64,000 bases of DNA from Bradyrhizobium sp. 1(2017) (lineage in GTDB: Bacteria; Pseudomonadota; Alphaproteobacteria; Rhizobiales; Xanthobacteraceae). The DNA is taken from the NCBI RefSeq assembly GCF_011602485.2, contig NZ_CP050022.2, positions 496,001 to 560,000 on the forward strand. Reading direction: 5' to 3'. The notes under the pieces are model-generated. The model did not search any database and had not been told where the DNA came from. It saw only the letters and a list, made by a program, of their open reading frames with translations. Of this stretch, positions 34,284 through 43,268 are shown piece by piece (position 1 is the first letter of the stretch; the number at the start of each line of letters is the position of its first letter). A program made the translations under genes and the position numbers.

Positions 34284-35389
34284 TGCAGGGCATTCCCACC
34301 AGCCTGAGGCGCCTTCTCCTCGCGAGCCTCGCATGCGTGCTGGGCGCCGCTTCGCTCACCTATGTCGTCGATCCCCTGCAACTGTTTCGCGCGTCGCGCC
34401 TCGTTGCGGCCTTCTATTCCGACGACACACGCGTGCAGAATGCCGGGCTGATCCGCAGCCAGACGTTCGACACCGCCTTCATGGGCACCTCGCTCGCTAT
34501 CCATTTCCGCCAGAGCGACATCGACCGCGCGCTCGGGGTGCATTCGCTCAAGCTGGCGATGACCGGCTCCAATTCGCGCCAGCAGTCCTTCGTGCTGGAG
34601 CAGGCCATCGCGCGCGGCGCGAAGCGGGTGATCTGGGCGATGGACGATTTCATCTTCATCGATGCCGCGGGCATCGAGGCCGATCCCTATCTGTCCGTCG
34701 ATCTCTACCGCAGGACCGCCAAGGGCATCGCGTCCTATCTGTTCAGCGCGGCGATGGCGAAGGAATCGCTGTTTGCATTGCTGCGATCGGTCCCGCCGCT
34801 GCAAGAGCCGCTGACCCGGGCGGCGCCCTATCTGCCCCTCAAGTTCGCGCTTCCTGATGTCGACGACATCTACGCGCTGCCCAGGGATTTCGACGTCGCG
34901 AGCGGCTACAACGCCAGGCGGACGCTGGCCGCGTTCACTTACATCACCGCGCCCACGCGCAGCCGCTTCCTCGGCGAGGACTACGGCTATGACGTCATGG
35001 TCAGGCATTTCGAGCGCGATGCCGTCGGGCTGATCGCGCGCTATCCGGACGTGACCTTCGACATCTACTTCCCGCCCTATTCGATCCTGCAGTTCGTCGC
35101 GATGCGCGATGCATCGCCCGCGACGCTGAAGACCGTCACCGATCTCACCGCGCGCATTGCGGAGCGGCTATCGCAGCTTCCCAATGTGCGCCTGCACGAC
35201 TTCCGCGCGATCAAGGCGGTGACGCACGACCTCGACAATTACAGCGACGTCATCCACCATTCGCCGGTGGTGGACGCGAAGGTGTTGGCGTGGCTGGCGA
35301 GCGGGGAATACAGGGTCGATCCCAGCAAGCCGACCGCGGCGCTGGATGAACTGAAGATGCAAGTCGAGGCGTATCGCGTCGAGCGCTGA
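34283..35389 (+). CDS. SGNH/AlgX-like partner of MBOAT acyltransferase
   Basis: 368 aa with an N-terminal membrane anchor (RRLLLASLACVLGAASLTYVV). SGNH-like elements are visible: a Ser in TAFMGTSLAIHF (block I) and a terminal Asp-X-X-His in NYSDVIHHSPVVD (block V). Translational overlap with the AlgI-like gene suggests it transfers the acetyl group onto a polysaccharide in the periplasm. Overall identity to AlgX/AlgJ is not obvious, so the polymer is unknown. Confidence 0.7.
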   Translation: MQGIPTSLRRLLLASLACVLGAASLTYVVDPLQLFRASRLVAAFYSDDTRVQNAGLIRSQTFDTAFMGTSLAIHFRQSDIDRALGVHSLKLAMTGSNSRQQSFVLEQAIARGAKRVIWAMDDFIFIDAAGIEADPYLSVDLYRRTAKGIASYLFSAAMAKESLFALLRSVPPLQEPLTRAAPYLPLKFALPDVDDIYALPRDFDVASGYNARRTLAAFTYITAPTRSRFLGEDYGYDVMVRHFERDAVGLIARYPDVTFDIYFPPYSILQFVAMRDASPATLKTVTDLTARIAERLSQLPNVRLHDFRAIKAVTHDLDNYSDVIHHSPVVDAKVLAWLASGEYRVDPSKPTAALDELKMQVEAYRVER

Positions 35390-35394
35390 TCTTT

Positions 35395-35417
35395 CCCTCT
35401 CCCCCTGTGGGAGAGGG
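35395..35417. terminator. CCCTCTCCC/GGGAGAGGG hairpin
   Basis: CCCTCTCCC and GGGAGAGGG with a short loop, five bases after the stop of the SGNH-like gene. Stem-loop of a common rhizobial repeat type, likely acting as terminator. The IS481-family element inserted seven bases further on. Confidence 0.55.
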
Positions 35418-35424
35418 TGGCTCG

Positions 35425-36736
35425 TGTCCAGACCGGATAGATAGGTAACACAATAGACCGGATGGATAGGTGACAGTTCTCTGTCGGCTGGGAGGAACAG
35501 CCGATGCCTTGGCGAGAGAGCTGCGCAATGGACCAACGGATTAAGTTCATCGCGGATCAGCGAAGCGGATTGTGGACGATGACGGAGCTTTGCGACCGCT
35601 ACGAGATCAGTCGCAAGACCGGTTACAAATGGTTGGAACGCTACCGGCTGGAGGGGCCTGGGGGGCTTGCGGAACGCTCCCACGCCGCGCGGGTGCATGG
35701 GCGCGCGACACCACGGCACATCGTGGATGCGATCGTGGGGCTGCGGCTTGAGCGGCCGAGCTGGGGACCGCGCAAGATCGTGAGCAGGCTCGAGGCTCGG
35801 CAAGGGGACGTCGATTGGCCGTCGGCCTCGACGGCAGGCGAGATTCTTAAACGGGCGGGATTGGTCAGCAGTCGCCGGGTGCGGCGACGAGCGCCGCCGC
35901 GCATGGGGCAGCTGACGGTACCTCGGCATGCCAACCATGTATGGGCTCTCGATCACAAGGGCTGGATTCGACTGGGCGACGGCTCTCGGGTTGAACCCTT
36001 CACAGTGACCGACGGCTTCAGCCGCTATTTGATTAGTTTGGCGGCGACGGGCAGCACGCAATATGGCGAATGCCAACCACTGCTGGAGCGGGCGTTTCGC
36101 GAGTACGGCTTGCCGCAGATCATCCGCTCCGACAACGGCTCGCCATTCGCCTCGACCGGAACCACCGGCCTGACGGCGCTGTCGGTATGGTGGATCAAGC
36201 TTGGTATCCGTCATGAACGGATTGATCCTGGCCACCCGCAGCAGAACGGCCGGCACGAGCGCTTTCACCTCACGCTTCTGGAAGCCATGCGGCCACCGCC
36301 GCCAACCCGGGCGGCGCAGGCTCGTCGGTTCTCGGCATTTGCACGCGACTACAATGAAGAGCGGCCGCACGAAGCGCTTGGCCAGCGCCCGCCTGCCAGC
36401 TGCTATCAGCCTTCGCCCCGTGAGATGCCAAGGCGGCTTCCCAAGCCTGATTATCCATCCGAAGCCGCGGTTCGCCAGGTTCGCTCCAACGGCGAGATCA
36501 AATGGCGTGGCGACCTCATCCACATCTGCAGCGCTCTCGGCGGTGAAGCAGTCGCTGTCGAGGAAACCGAGGACGGAGCCTGGCAAGTGCGCTTCTTCGA
36601 CGTGCCGATCGGCATCATCGACCAGCAAACACGCAAGCTGCGGCGCTGCGCTAGCGCAGCGCCGCAGCTGATCAAATCATGAACGACTGTCACCTATCCA
36701 TCCGGTCTATTGTGTTACCCATCCATCCGCTGGACA
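35425..36736 (+). mobile_element. Complete IS481-family insertion sequence
   Basis: 1312 bases from TGTCCAG at the left to CTGGACA at the right. The imperfect terminal inverted repeats are about 50 bases; after an indel they share GGTAACACAATAGACCGGAT and GGATAGGTGACAGT. Each end carries two related direct motifs (GGATAGATAGGTAACA, GGATGGATAGGTGACA) that may be two transposase-binding sites. No clear target duplication is visible next to these ends. One intact transposase gene fills the element, which disrupts no gene. Confidence 0.85.
35504..36682 (+). CDS. IS481-family transposase
   Basis: 392 aa behind GGGAGGA. N-terminal helix-turn-helix (WTMTELCDRYEISRKTGYKWLERY) and an rve integrase core with the DDE residues in HVWALDHKGWI (Asp150), IIRSDNGSPFAS and NGRHERFHLTLLEA. 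The frame is intact and both ends are preserved, so the element may still be mobile. Confidence 0.93.
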   Translation: MPWRESCAMDQRIKFIADQRSGLWTMTELCDRYEISRKTGYKWLERYRLEGPGGLAERSHAARVHGRATPRHIVDAIVGLRLERPSWGPRKIVSRLEARQGDVDWPSASTAGEILKRAGLVSSRRVRRRAPPRMGQLTVPRHANHVWALDHKGWIRLGDGSRVEPFTVTDGFSRYLISLAATGSTQYGECQPLLERAFREYGLPQIIRSDNGSPFASTGTTGLTALSVWWIKLGIRHERIDPGHPQQNGRHERFHLTLLEAMRPPPPTRAAQARRFSAFARDYNEERPHEALGQRPPASCYQPSPREMPRRLPKPDYPSEAAVRQVRSNGEIKWRGDLIHICSALGGEAVAVEETEDGAWQVRFFDVPIGIIDQQTRKLRRCASAAPQLIKS

Positions 36737-36772
36737 TCGGAGCGAGGCGTTCGCAGGGACGACAGCTCCGCC

Positions 36773-37960
36773 TTACACCGCCACCTCTTCGCCGAGATAG
36801 GCGACGGCCGCTTCCAGGCCGCCCTTGCCGTGCGGGATCTTCAGCGCGTTGAGCCCGATCTCGATCACGCCCAGCGTGCCGAGCAGCATCGGCGCATTCA
36901 CATGACCCATATGGGCGATGCGGAAGGCTTGGCCCGAGAGGTCGCCGATGCCGGTGCCGAGCACGACGCCGCATTTCTCCTTGCAATAGCGTTGCAGCAC
37001 GGCCGGGTCGTGGCCGTTGCTCATGGTCACCGTGGTCACGGTGTTGGAGCGCTCGCTGGCTTCGGCGACGTTGAAGCCGAGCACCTGGCCCTCCGACCAG
37101 GCGCCGACTGCACGGCGCGCGGCCTCGCCGAGCAGGCTGTGGCGGCGGAAGGCGTTCTCCAGCCCTTCCTCGTGCAGGAGATCGATGGCCTGGCGCAGCG
37201 CGAACAACAGATGCACCGGCGCGGTGCCGGCATATTTGCGGTAGTGCTCGGTGCCCTCGCGCTCGCTCCAGCTCCAATAGGGCGTCGCCATGTTGGCGGA
37301 CTTGTGTACCTCGAGCGCACGCGCGTTGGCGGACACGAAGCTGAGGCCGGGCGGCGTCATCAGGCCCTTCTGCGAGCCGGACATCGCAACGTCGATGCCC
37401 CATTTGTCCATCTCGAACGGCATGCAGCCGAGCGAGGCGACGGTGTCGACCATGTACAGCGCAGGATGCCCGCTCGCCTTGATCGCCTTGCCGATCGCCT
37501 CGATGTCGTTCTGCACGCCGGAGGCGGTGTCGACCTGGACCACCACGACGGCCTTGATCGCGTGCTCCTTGTCGCGGCGCAGGCGCTCCTCGACCTCCTG
37601 CGGTCGCACCGCGCGGCGCCAGTCGCCCTTCAGCACCTCGACCTCGGCGCCCATCAGCGCCGCGGCCTGGCCCCAACCGAGTGCGAAGCGGCCGCTCTCC
37701 AGCACCAGCACCTTGTCGCCGCGCGACAGCACGTTGCTCAGCGCGGCTTCCCAGGCGCCATGACCGTTGGCGATGTAGATGTATGACTTGCCCTTGGTCG
37801 CAAACAGCTTCGAGATGTCGCTGAGCAGGCCCTCGGTCAGATCGGTCATCTGCTTGGAGTAGATGTCGATCGCCGGACGGTGCATCGCCCGCAGCACCTC
37901 GTCGGGCATCGTGGTGGGCCCGGGGATGGCCAGAAATTCCCGGCCCGCGCGAACGGTCAT
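36773..37960 (-). CDS. Alanine/serine-glyoxylate aminotransferase family protein
   Basis: 395 aa, class-V PLP aminotransferase. N-terminal signature FLAIPGPTTMPDEVLRAMHRPAIDIYSKQ, substrate loop NGHGAWEAALSNVL, PLP Asp in VVVQVDTASGVQND and PLP-Lys in AMSGSQKGLMTPPGLSFV. Likely interconverts serine or alanine and glyoxylate. No operon partners are evident; the IS element lies just downstream of its 3' end. Confidence 0.9.
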   Translation of the reverse strand: MTVRAGREFLAIPGPTTMPDEVLRAMHRPAIDIYSKQMTDLTEGLLSDISKLFATKGKSYIYIANGHGAWEAALSNVLSRGDKVLVLESGRFALGWGQAAALMGAEVEVLKGDWRRAVRPQEVEERLRRDKEHAIKAVVVVQVDTASGVQNDIEAIGKAIKASGHPALYMVDTVASLGCMPFEMDKWGIDVAMSGSQKGLMTPPGLSFVSANARALEVHKSANMATPYWSWSEREGTEHYRKYAGTAPVHLLFALRQAIDLLHEEGLENAFRRHSLLGEAARRAVGAWSEGQVLGFNVAEASERSNTVTTVTMSNGHDPAVLQRYCKEKCGVVLGTGIGDLSGQAFRIAHMGHVNAPMLLGTLGVIEIGLNALKIPHGKGGLEAAVAYLGEEVAV

Positions 37961-38110
37961 TGCTGTTGGTCCTTGTTGCTGGTGGACAGGCTGGTGGATC
38001 GCTGAATCACACTTTTACGCGCCGCCAGGACTGGAGAAAAGCACGCAAAATGCAGGTCTGGCGTGGGTTTTTGGTTTGAGCATGGTCTTGGCGGAAAAAA
38101 GGGCCACGCT

Positions 38111-38836
38111 TTATCGCTTCGTCTCGCGGCAGCCGGCGGCTTCGGCCTCTTCGACCGAACAGAACCAGCGGGTGCCCTTGCTGATCTTCATCTTGATCTG
38201 GGTGTACCAGCGACTGGTCGGCTGGTGGTAAATGCATTCGCCTGACGTGTTGACATTGCCCTTGATGGTGCAGTCCGGCGACGGCGCGACCGGTCCCGAG
38301 GCCGAGGCGAGCAGCACCGCATGCGCCCCGTCCGGCGGCTTGGTGGCGCCCAGGATGGGGGTTTTCTTGTTGCGCACGCGCCAGTCCCATGGCGCGATGA
38401 ACGCACCCTGCCACATCCCGGCCTTGGCCTCCCGTGCGGCGGCCTCGTCAGCCGCGTAGTCATGGGACATGCGGGTATAGGCCAGCGCCCAGCCGCTGCG
38501 CACCAGCCACTTCTGGATGTCCTCGCCGCCGACCTCGCAGCGCGCCACGGTGCGGCCGCGCCGGTCGATCGACCTCGTATGGCAAACCCAGGTCTTGCCC
38601 TCGGTGAATTTGGCGAGTTCGTCGCGTGCCGCGACGCCGCAGGTCCAGCGCTCGGTCTTGGTGTTGAGGCAGAGCTGGTCGACTGCTGGCGCGTCGATTC
38701 CGCCGAGCCGGATCCGCGTGTTCCCGATCACCACGGCATCGCCGGCGCGCACCTTTGCCATGCCGGTGATGTCGGCGGCCTCAGCCAGCGAGGGCAGGGC
38801 GAGGAGAGACAGTGCAATCAGGACTTTTCGCAACAT
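38111..38836 (-). CDS. Secreted thermonuclease-like (SNase-fold) protein
   Basis: 241 aa from ATG 38836, with signal peptide MLRKVLIALSLLALPSLAEAAD. SNase-like segments: VRAGDAVVIGNTRIRLGGIDAPAVDQLC and RRGRTVARCEVGGEDIQKWLVRSGWALAY. The second half (after about 165) is an extra Cys-containing module (PDCTIKGNVNTSGECIYH, RWFCSVEEAEAAGCRE), found in rhizobial relatives. Probably a periplasmic or secreted nuclease-like protein; activity not certain. Confidence 0.85.
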   Translation of the reverse strand: MLRKVLIALSLLALPSLAEAADITGMAKVRAGDAVVIGNTRIRLGGIDAPAVDQLCLNTKTERWTCGVAARDELAKFTEGKTWVCHTRSIDRRGRTVARCEVGGEDIQKWLVRSGWALAYTRMSHDYAADEAAAREAKAGMWQGAFIAPWDWRVRNKKTPILGATKPPDGAHAVLLASASGPVAPSPDCTIKGNVNTSGECIYHQPTSRWYTQIKMKISKGTRWFCSVEEAEAAGCRETKR

Positions 38837-38982
38837 GCCGGTCCGGGTGTTCAGGACGATTTGGATAGATCGCGCAATTGTGGTCGGCTTTTGGTCGCCC
38901 GGCCAGCTTATGCCTAACGATTGGGCTTTCAACTTCCTGTCATCCGGGGCGAGTGGCAAATAGGGGCGATGAGTCTCATTCG

Positions 38983-40713
38983 CTACTCGCCATTCACCAT
39001 TCGCCTTCGCGCCACCGCCAGCCCCATCAGCACGAACGCCGACGTCACCTCGGGACCGCCGACCAGGATTCGTGTCGGCGTCTTCATCTTGTTCCACTCA
39101 TAGGCGCGGAACGGGCCGCGCCGGCCGCCTTCGCCGATGGCGCCGACGATCACGTTCAGCGCCGGCGCGAAGGCGCGGGGGTCGGCGCCGAGATGGCCGA
39201 GTGCGATCAGCGCCAGCGCCGCGTCGAACACGTTCATCTCGGCGGCCATCAGCTCGCCCTTGACGTAGGACAGCACGCGGTGGCGGATGAAATCGAAATC
39301 GCCGGCGGGATCGATCGCGGCCTGCGCCGCGAGCGGCAGCGACAGGAAGGTCGCATAGCAGCGCCCGAAATAGGCGCTGTAGAGCTCCGGCAGATAGTAG
39401 ATGTGCGAGCGCGGATTTGCGAAGGCGCCGCTGGCGGCGAGGCGTTTCTGGAAGCCGAGAATGCGATGCACGGTGGCAAGCCGCGCAGGCGTCTCCAAGA
39501 CTTTCCAGCGCGCCAAATTGCGAAAGCTGACCTCGAGAATGTCGAGATTGAGCGTCGGATCGAGATCGTTGCCGTAGGGTCGCTCGCCCGCGAGATTGTC
39601 GATCCAGGTCGCGACCCCGCCCTCGTAGTCGATATTGTCGTTGAGCGGCACGGTCACGCGCGGTTCGTTGACGCCGGCGCGGACCTGGTAGCCGGCGTAG
39701 AAATCCAGCAGCGGCTGGTCGATGATCGGATCGGTGCAGCCGGCCTGTATCGCCGCGGAGATCGAGCAGGCCGTGGTGTCGCAATCGGGCACGTAGATGC
39801 CAAAGCCGAGATCCTGCTTGATCTGGGCGAAGAAGCGCGAGAAGCGGGGATGCGGCGCCGGCGCGAGCGCGGTGATGACATTGAACCGCGCGCCGTCGAT
39901 GCCCTCGACCTCCTCGCGGCTGATGTTGACGCAGAAGTCCACCATGCCGGCGATCGCGCGCTCCGCCGCAATCTTGTCGGCGGAAGAGGCGAGCCCGGTC
40001 TCGACATAGCTCAGCAGCGCCTCGATGAAGAACGCGTCGTAATAGGCCGAGCGGTGGCGGATCTGCACCGGCTCCCACATCGGCTCGGCGATGCCGTTCC
40101 AGGGCGGATTGACCACGGCGGCTGCCTTCGAGCGCGCGATGAAGACGCGGGCGAGGTTGAACAGCAGCGACGAGTTCTTGTAGCCGCGCGCGTTCAGCCC
40201 CGTGAGCGCCATGATCAGCTCGCGTCCGCGGAAATCGGGGTCGCCAATCAGATTGAAGGCGGCGTAGGTCGGCAGGAAACCGTTCTTGCGGTAGGAGCCG
40301 AGCAGATGCTGCGCGCAATCGCGGATCACGCCGTCGATCTGCGATTGTTGCGGCGCTGCGCCGACGAACATGGCCGGCGGTGGCTTCGGATGGTCGAGCG
40401 CGATGCTGTCGACGAGGTCGGCCACGGGCTGGCCGACCGCCGCCCAGTCGGGCTCGGCCTCGTCGCGGGCGCGGGCGAGCGCTTTCCGCAGCGCCGCCAG
40501 CCTGGCTTCGTCGCGCAGCTCGGGCAGCCCGGCTCGCCGCAACAGCACCCGCAACGCGGGATTGCCGAGCGCGGTCTTGTAGAACTTGGCCAGATGCGGA
40601 TCGCCGCCGGCGGGGCCCGACAAGACGGGATCGCAGACGTCGTAGAGCGAGGGACCGTCCTTCCGCGCCGTCAGCGCCCGGCAGGCGGCGCCGGCAAAAT
40701 AATGAAAGCTCAT
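38983..40713 (-). CDS. Large conserved protein of unknown function
   Basis: 576 aa, no signal peptide or membrane helix. Composition and spacing of helices with conserved aromatic and Gly motifs (PPWNGIAEPMWEPVQIRHRSAYYDAFF, YEGGVATWIDNL, GGPEVTSAFVLMG) suggest an alpha/alpha toroid of the kind seen in terpene-cyclase or glycosidase folds, but no catalytic signature is recognisable. The motif CDTTACSISAA could be a ligand site. It is a single gene and I cannot assign a function. Confidence 0.72.
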   Translation of the reverse strand: MSFHYFAGAACRALTARKDGPSLYDVCDPVLSGPAGGDPHLAKFYKTALGNPALRVLLRRAGLPELRDEARLAALRKALARARDEAEPDWAAVGQPVADLVDSIALDHPKPPPAMFVGAAPQQSQIDGVIRDCAQHLLGSYRKNGFLPTYAAFNLIGDPDFRGRELIMALTGLNARGYKNSSLLFNLARVFIARSKAAAVVNPPWNGIAEPMWEPVQIRHRSAYYDAFFIEALLSYVETGLASSADKIAAERAIAGMVDFCVNISREEVEGIDGARFNVITALAPAPHPRFSRFFAQIKQDLGFGIYVPDCDTTACSISAAIQAGCTDPIIDQPLLDFYAGYQVRAGVNEPRVTVPLNDNIDYEGGVATWIDNLAGERPYGNDLDPTLNLDILEVSFRNLARWKVLETPARLATVHRILGFQKRLAASGAFANPRSHIYYLPELYSAYFGRCYATFLSLPLAAQAAIDPAGDFDFIRHRVLSYVKGELMAAEMNVFDAALALIALGHLGADPRAFAPALNVIVGAIGEGGRRGPFRAYEWNKMKTPTRILVGGPEVTSAFVLMGLAVARRRMVNGE

Positions 40714-41161
40714 GAATACCTGGTCGCGGGGACTTTGGCGGGGTCTTTCGCAGGAGGGCTTGGCCGGGGGCCGGCCGGCGCGCTCACATCACGCGCCGCC
40801 CCCTGCAAGTCCTTGAAAAAGCTACCCGGATTCGCAGGAAAAACAAATGTGATCGCCGTCACGGAAAAACGCGGCATGAGGGCTGCATGGTGAGGTTCCG
40901 GAAGGCCCCGGAGAACCAAAAAACTTAGGAAATCAATCTGGAGGATTAACTAATATCTTCAGTGACTTAGCTCAAATTTTGAGCAATCTATTGCCGGGGC
41001 ACCTATATCCGGTTAAGGGTTTGTTTGGTGCGGCGCCGCAAATTGCGCGCAATTCGGGGGCACTTCCCCGGCCAATCCCTCAAACCTAAAGACGCTATCG
41101 CGCTACTCAAACAGTGTGCGCGCGCTTGGCTGGTCTTTGGCACTGACAGGAATGAAGCGAG
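40714..41161. other. Divergent intergenic region
   Basis: About 450 bases between the 576-aa gene and the caspase-fold gene. An odd-length palindrome GCTCAAA-T-TTTGAGC lies at 40970-40984 in an AT-rich stretch (40918-41005), a probable promoter/operator region. No ORF is supported. Confidence 0.5.
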
Positions 41162-42010
41162 ATGAATGTAAGGCAGCTCGACATTTCCCGACGCACGATC
41201 GCCCTTGCCGCGGCCCTCATCGGCACGGTCTCGCTGGTGATCGGCGCCCATGCTGCTCTCAACATGCGCGCGATCGATGCCGCCAAGGCTGTCACGACCG
41301 ACCAGGTCACCGGCTCGATCGGCCAGTCCTCGCGCCTGGCGCTCATCATCGGCAATGGACATTACCCCGACGCCAACGCGCCGCTGACGCAGTCGATCAA
41401 TGACGCGCGCGCGCTGTCCTCGTCCCTGCGCAAGAACGGCTTTGACGTCGACATGGTGGAAGACGCGACCAAGGACGACATGGTTCGCGCCGTCAGCCGT
41501 CTGAAGTCCCGGATCAAGCGCGACACCGTCGTCATGCTGTTCTTCGGCGGCTATGGCGTGCAGGCCGGCCGCGAGAGCTACATGCTGCCGGTCGATGCCG
41601 TGATCTGGAAGGAAAGCGACGTCCGCCGCCAGGGCGTCTCCATCGACGGCGTGCTCGACATGATGAAGGAGCAGGGCGCCAAGGCCAAGCTCGTCGTGGT
41701 CGACGCCTCCCGCCGCAATCCCTTCGAGCGCCGCTTCCGCTCCTACAGCCACGGCCTCGCGCCGATCAGCGCGCCCGACAATGCGCTGATCCTGTCCTCC
41801 GCCTCGCCCGGCAAGGTCGTCGACGACGGCAAGGGCGAGCACAGCGTGCTGGTCAGCGAGTTCCTCAACAATCTCAGTGCGCAGGGCAGCGCCGAAAGCG
41901 TCTTCAACAAGACCCGTCTCGCCATCTCGCGCGCCAGCGAAGGCGACCAGGTGCCCACCATCTCCTCGTCATTGCTCGAGGACGTCCGTTTCGGCGAAGC
42001 CGGCGGCTAG
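41162..42010 (+). CDS. Caspase-fold (C14) protein lacking the catalytic dyad
   Basis: 282 aa with an N-terminal membrane anchor or signal (RTIALAAALIGTVSLVIGAHA). The caspase/metacaspase p20 fold is clear (RLALIIGNGHYPDANAPLTQSINDARALSSSLRKNGFDVDMV). The catalytic His position reads VMLFFGGYGVQ (Tyr131 instead of His) and the Cys position reads VVVDASRRNPF (Ser183 instead of Cys). It is therefore predicted inactive as a protease and may act as a binding or scaffold protein in the periplasm. No partner protein is adjacent. Confidence 0.85.
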   Translation: MNVRQLDISRRTIALAAALIGTVSLVIGAHAALNMRAIDAAKAVTTDQVTGSIGQSSRLALIIGNGHYPDANAPLTQSINDARALSSSLRKNGFDVDMVEDATKDDMVRAVSRLKSRIKRDTVVMLFFGGYGVQAGRESYMLPVDAVIWKESDVRRQGVSIDGVLDMMKEQGAKAKLVVVDASRRNPFERRFRSYSHGLAPISAPDNALILSSASPGKVVDDGKGEHSVLVSEFLNNLSAQGSAESVFNKTRLAISRASEGDQVPTISSSLLEDVRFGEAGG

Positions 42011-42048
42011 TTTTTCGCGGCGTGCCCGGCGCACGCCCGCACCCACAT

Positions 42049-42170
42049 CGTCATTGCGAGCCAACGGGTCCGCGCGAAGCGCGGCCCGATGACAGGCTCC
42101 GCGAAGCAATCCAGAGTCTTTCCGCGGAAAGACTCTGGATTGCTTCGTTGCTTCGCTCCTCGCAATGACG
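42049..42170. repeat. CGTCATTGCGAG composite repeat with 44-bp perfect palindrome
   Basis: Outer arms CGTCATTGCGAG (42049-42060) and CTCGCAATGACG (42159-42170) enclose a perfect 44-base palindrome at 42103-42146 centred on CCGCGG, with arms beginning GAAGCAATCCAGAGTC. It separates the convergent caspase-fold and adaptor genes. This repeat type is common in Bradyrhizobium. Confidence 0.8.
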
Positions 42171-42181
42171 GCAGTGAAAAC

Positions 42182-43072
42182 CTACTTCGCCGCCTCCGCG
42201 GCCATCACCGGGCGTACCGGATCGCCCTCGCGCAGCAGCGCCCCGGCACGGGCAACCACGACATCGCCCTCGTTGAGTCCGTCGCGGACCTCGATATTGC
42301 CGCCCGACATCAATCCGAGCTCGACGCGCTTGGTCTCGACGCGATTGCGACGGATCACCTGCACGACGGTGCCGGCCGAGGAATATTGCACGGCGGTGAG
42401 CGGCACCGCGACGTTGCAGCTCTGCCCGGTCTTGATCAGGGCGCGCCCGCTCGCGTTGAGCAACAGGCGCTTCTGCGAGGAGATGCCGATATAGACCATG
42501 CCCTGCTGGATGTTCTGCTCGACGGTCGGCCCGATGCGGCGAATCTTGCCGTCGATGTCGCCGGAGCCGGCGATACGCACGGTCGCCTGCTGGTTGACCG
42601 CGAGCTTGCGCATGTCGGTGGTCGCGACCAGACCGACCAGGTCGTATTCGCTGCGGGCCACGATCGTGAACAGGGCCTCGCCCTTGGCCGAGGCGAAATT
42701 GCCGATCTGTGCGGTCGAGGTGGCGATCACGCCCGCCACGGGCGCCGTGACCTGAAGCGTGCCGCCTTCCGGCAGCGCCAGCCGCGCCAGCACCTGGCCG
42801 GCGGTGGTGGTCTGGCCGGCTTCCGCCAGCACCTCCGTCACCTTCAGGCCGGGCCGCTCGGGCCGCACTGAGCTTTCCTCGCGCGCGATGATCGAGCCAG
42901 TCGCCTCGACAATGTCGGAGAAGCAGGATTTCGCGACCTTCAGCACGGTGACCGCCGGGCCCTTGGGGGCATCGTCCTCGGCGGCTGCGGCCGGATATTG
43001 GCCGAGAGCGAACACGCCGGCGATGGCTGCGGGAAACAGGCTTCGGGCAACGGCACGGGGCAAATGACGCAT
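42182..43072 (-). CDS. RND/HlyD-type periplasmic adaptor protein, orphan
   Basis: 296 aa from ATG 43072, with signal sequence SLFPAAIAGVFALGQYPAAAA. Membrane-fusion features: a barrel-sandwich/lipoyl domain (VRPERPGLKVTEVLAEAGQTTTAGQVLARLALPEGGTLQVTAPVAGVIATS) and a beta-barrel (GQSCNVAVPLTAVQYSSAGTVVQVI). The coiled-coil hairpin is short or absent. No RND pump or outer-membrane channel is adjacent, so its partner must be elsewhere. Confidence 0.85.
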   Translation of the reverse strand: MRHLPRAVARSLFPAAIAGVFALGQYPAAAAEDDAPKGPAVTVLKVAKSCFSDIVEATGSIIAREESSVRPERPGLKVTEVLAEAGQTTTAGQVLARLALPEGGTLQVTAPVAGVIATSTAQIGNFASAKGEALFTIVARSEYDLVGLVATTDMRKLAVNQQATVRIAGSGDIDGKIRRIGPTVEQNIQQGMVYIGISSQKRLLLNASGRALIKTGQSCNVAVPLTAVQYSSAGTVVQVIRRNRVETKRVELGLMSGGNIEVRDGLNEGDVVVARAGALLREGDPVRPVMAAEAAK

Positions 43073-43268
43073 CGAAAATTCCACGGGGTTCAAGCCCTTC
43101 AATCGATAGCAGATGGCAACGGGCCGGACTACGGCAGCGTTGCGCCATGGCGGGATGCCGCGCCGGCGCGAACCGTTGCGGCAAGTCCTTGATTAGTCGT
43201 GGGATTGGAGATCAGGTTCGCTATCAACCGGTCGGCCGCCCCGGCGGCGACAGGCAACGCGCCGGCGG

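Noticed and set aside
35419..36745. Target-site duplication for the IS481-family element
   Set aside because: Flanks read GGCTCG and TCGGAG; only a three-base TCG could be argued and it is offset from the ends, so no duplication is claimed.
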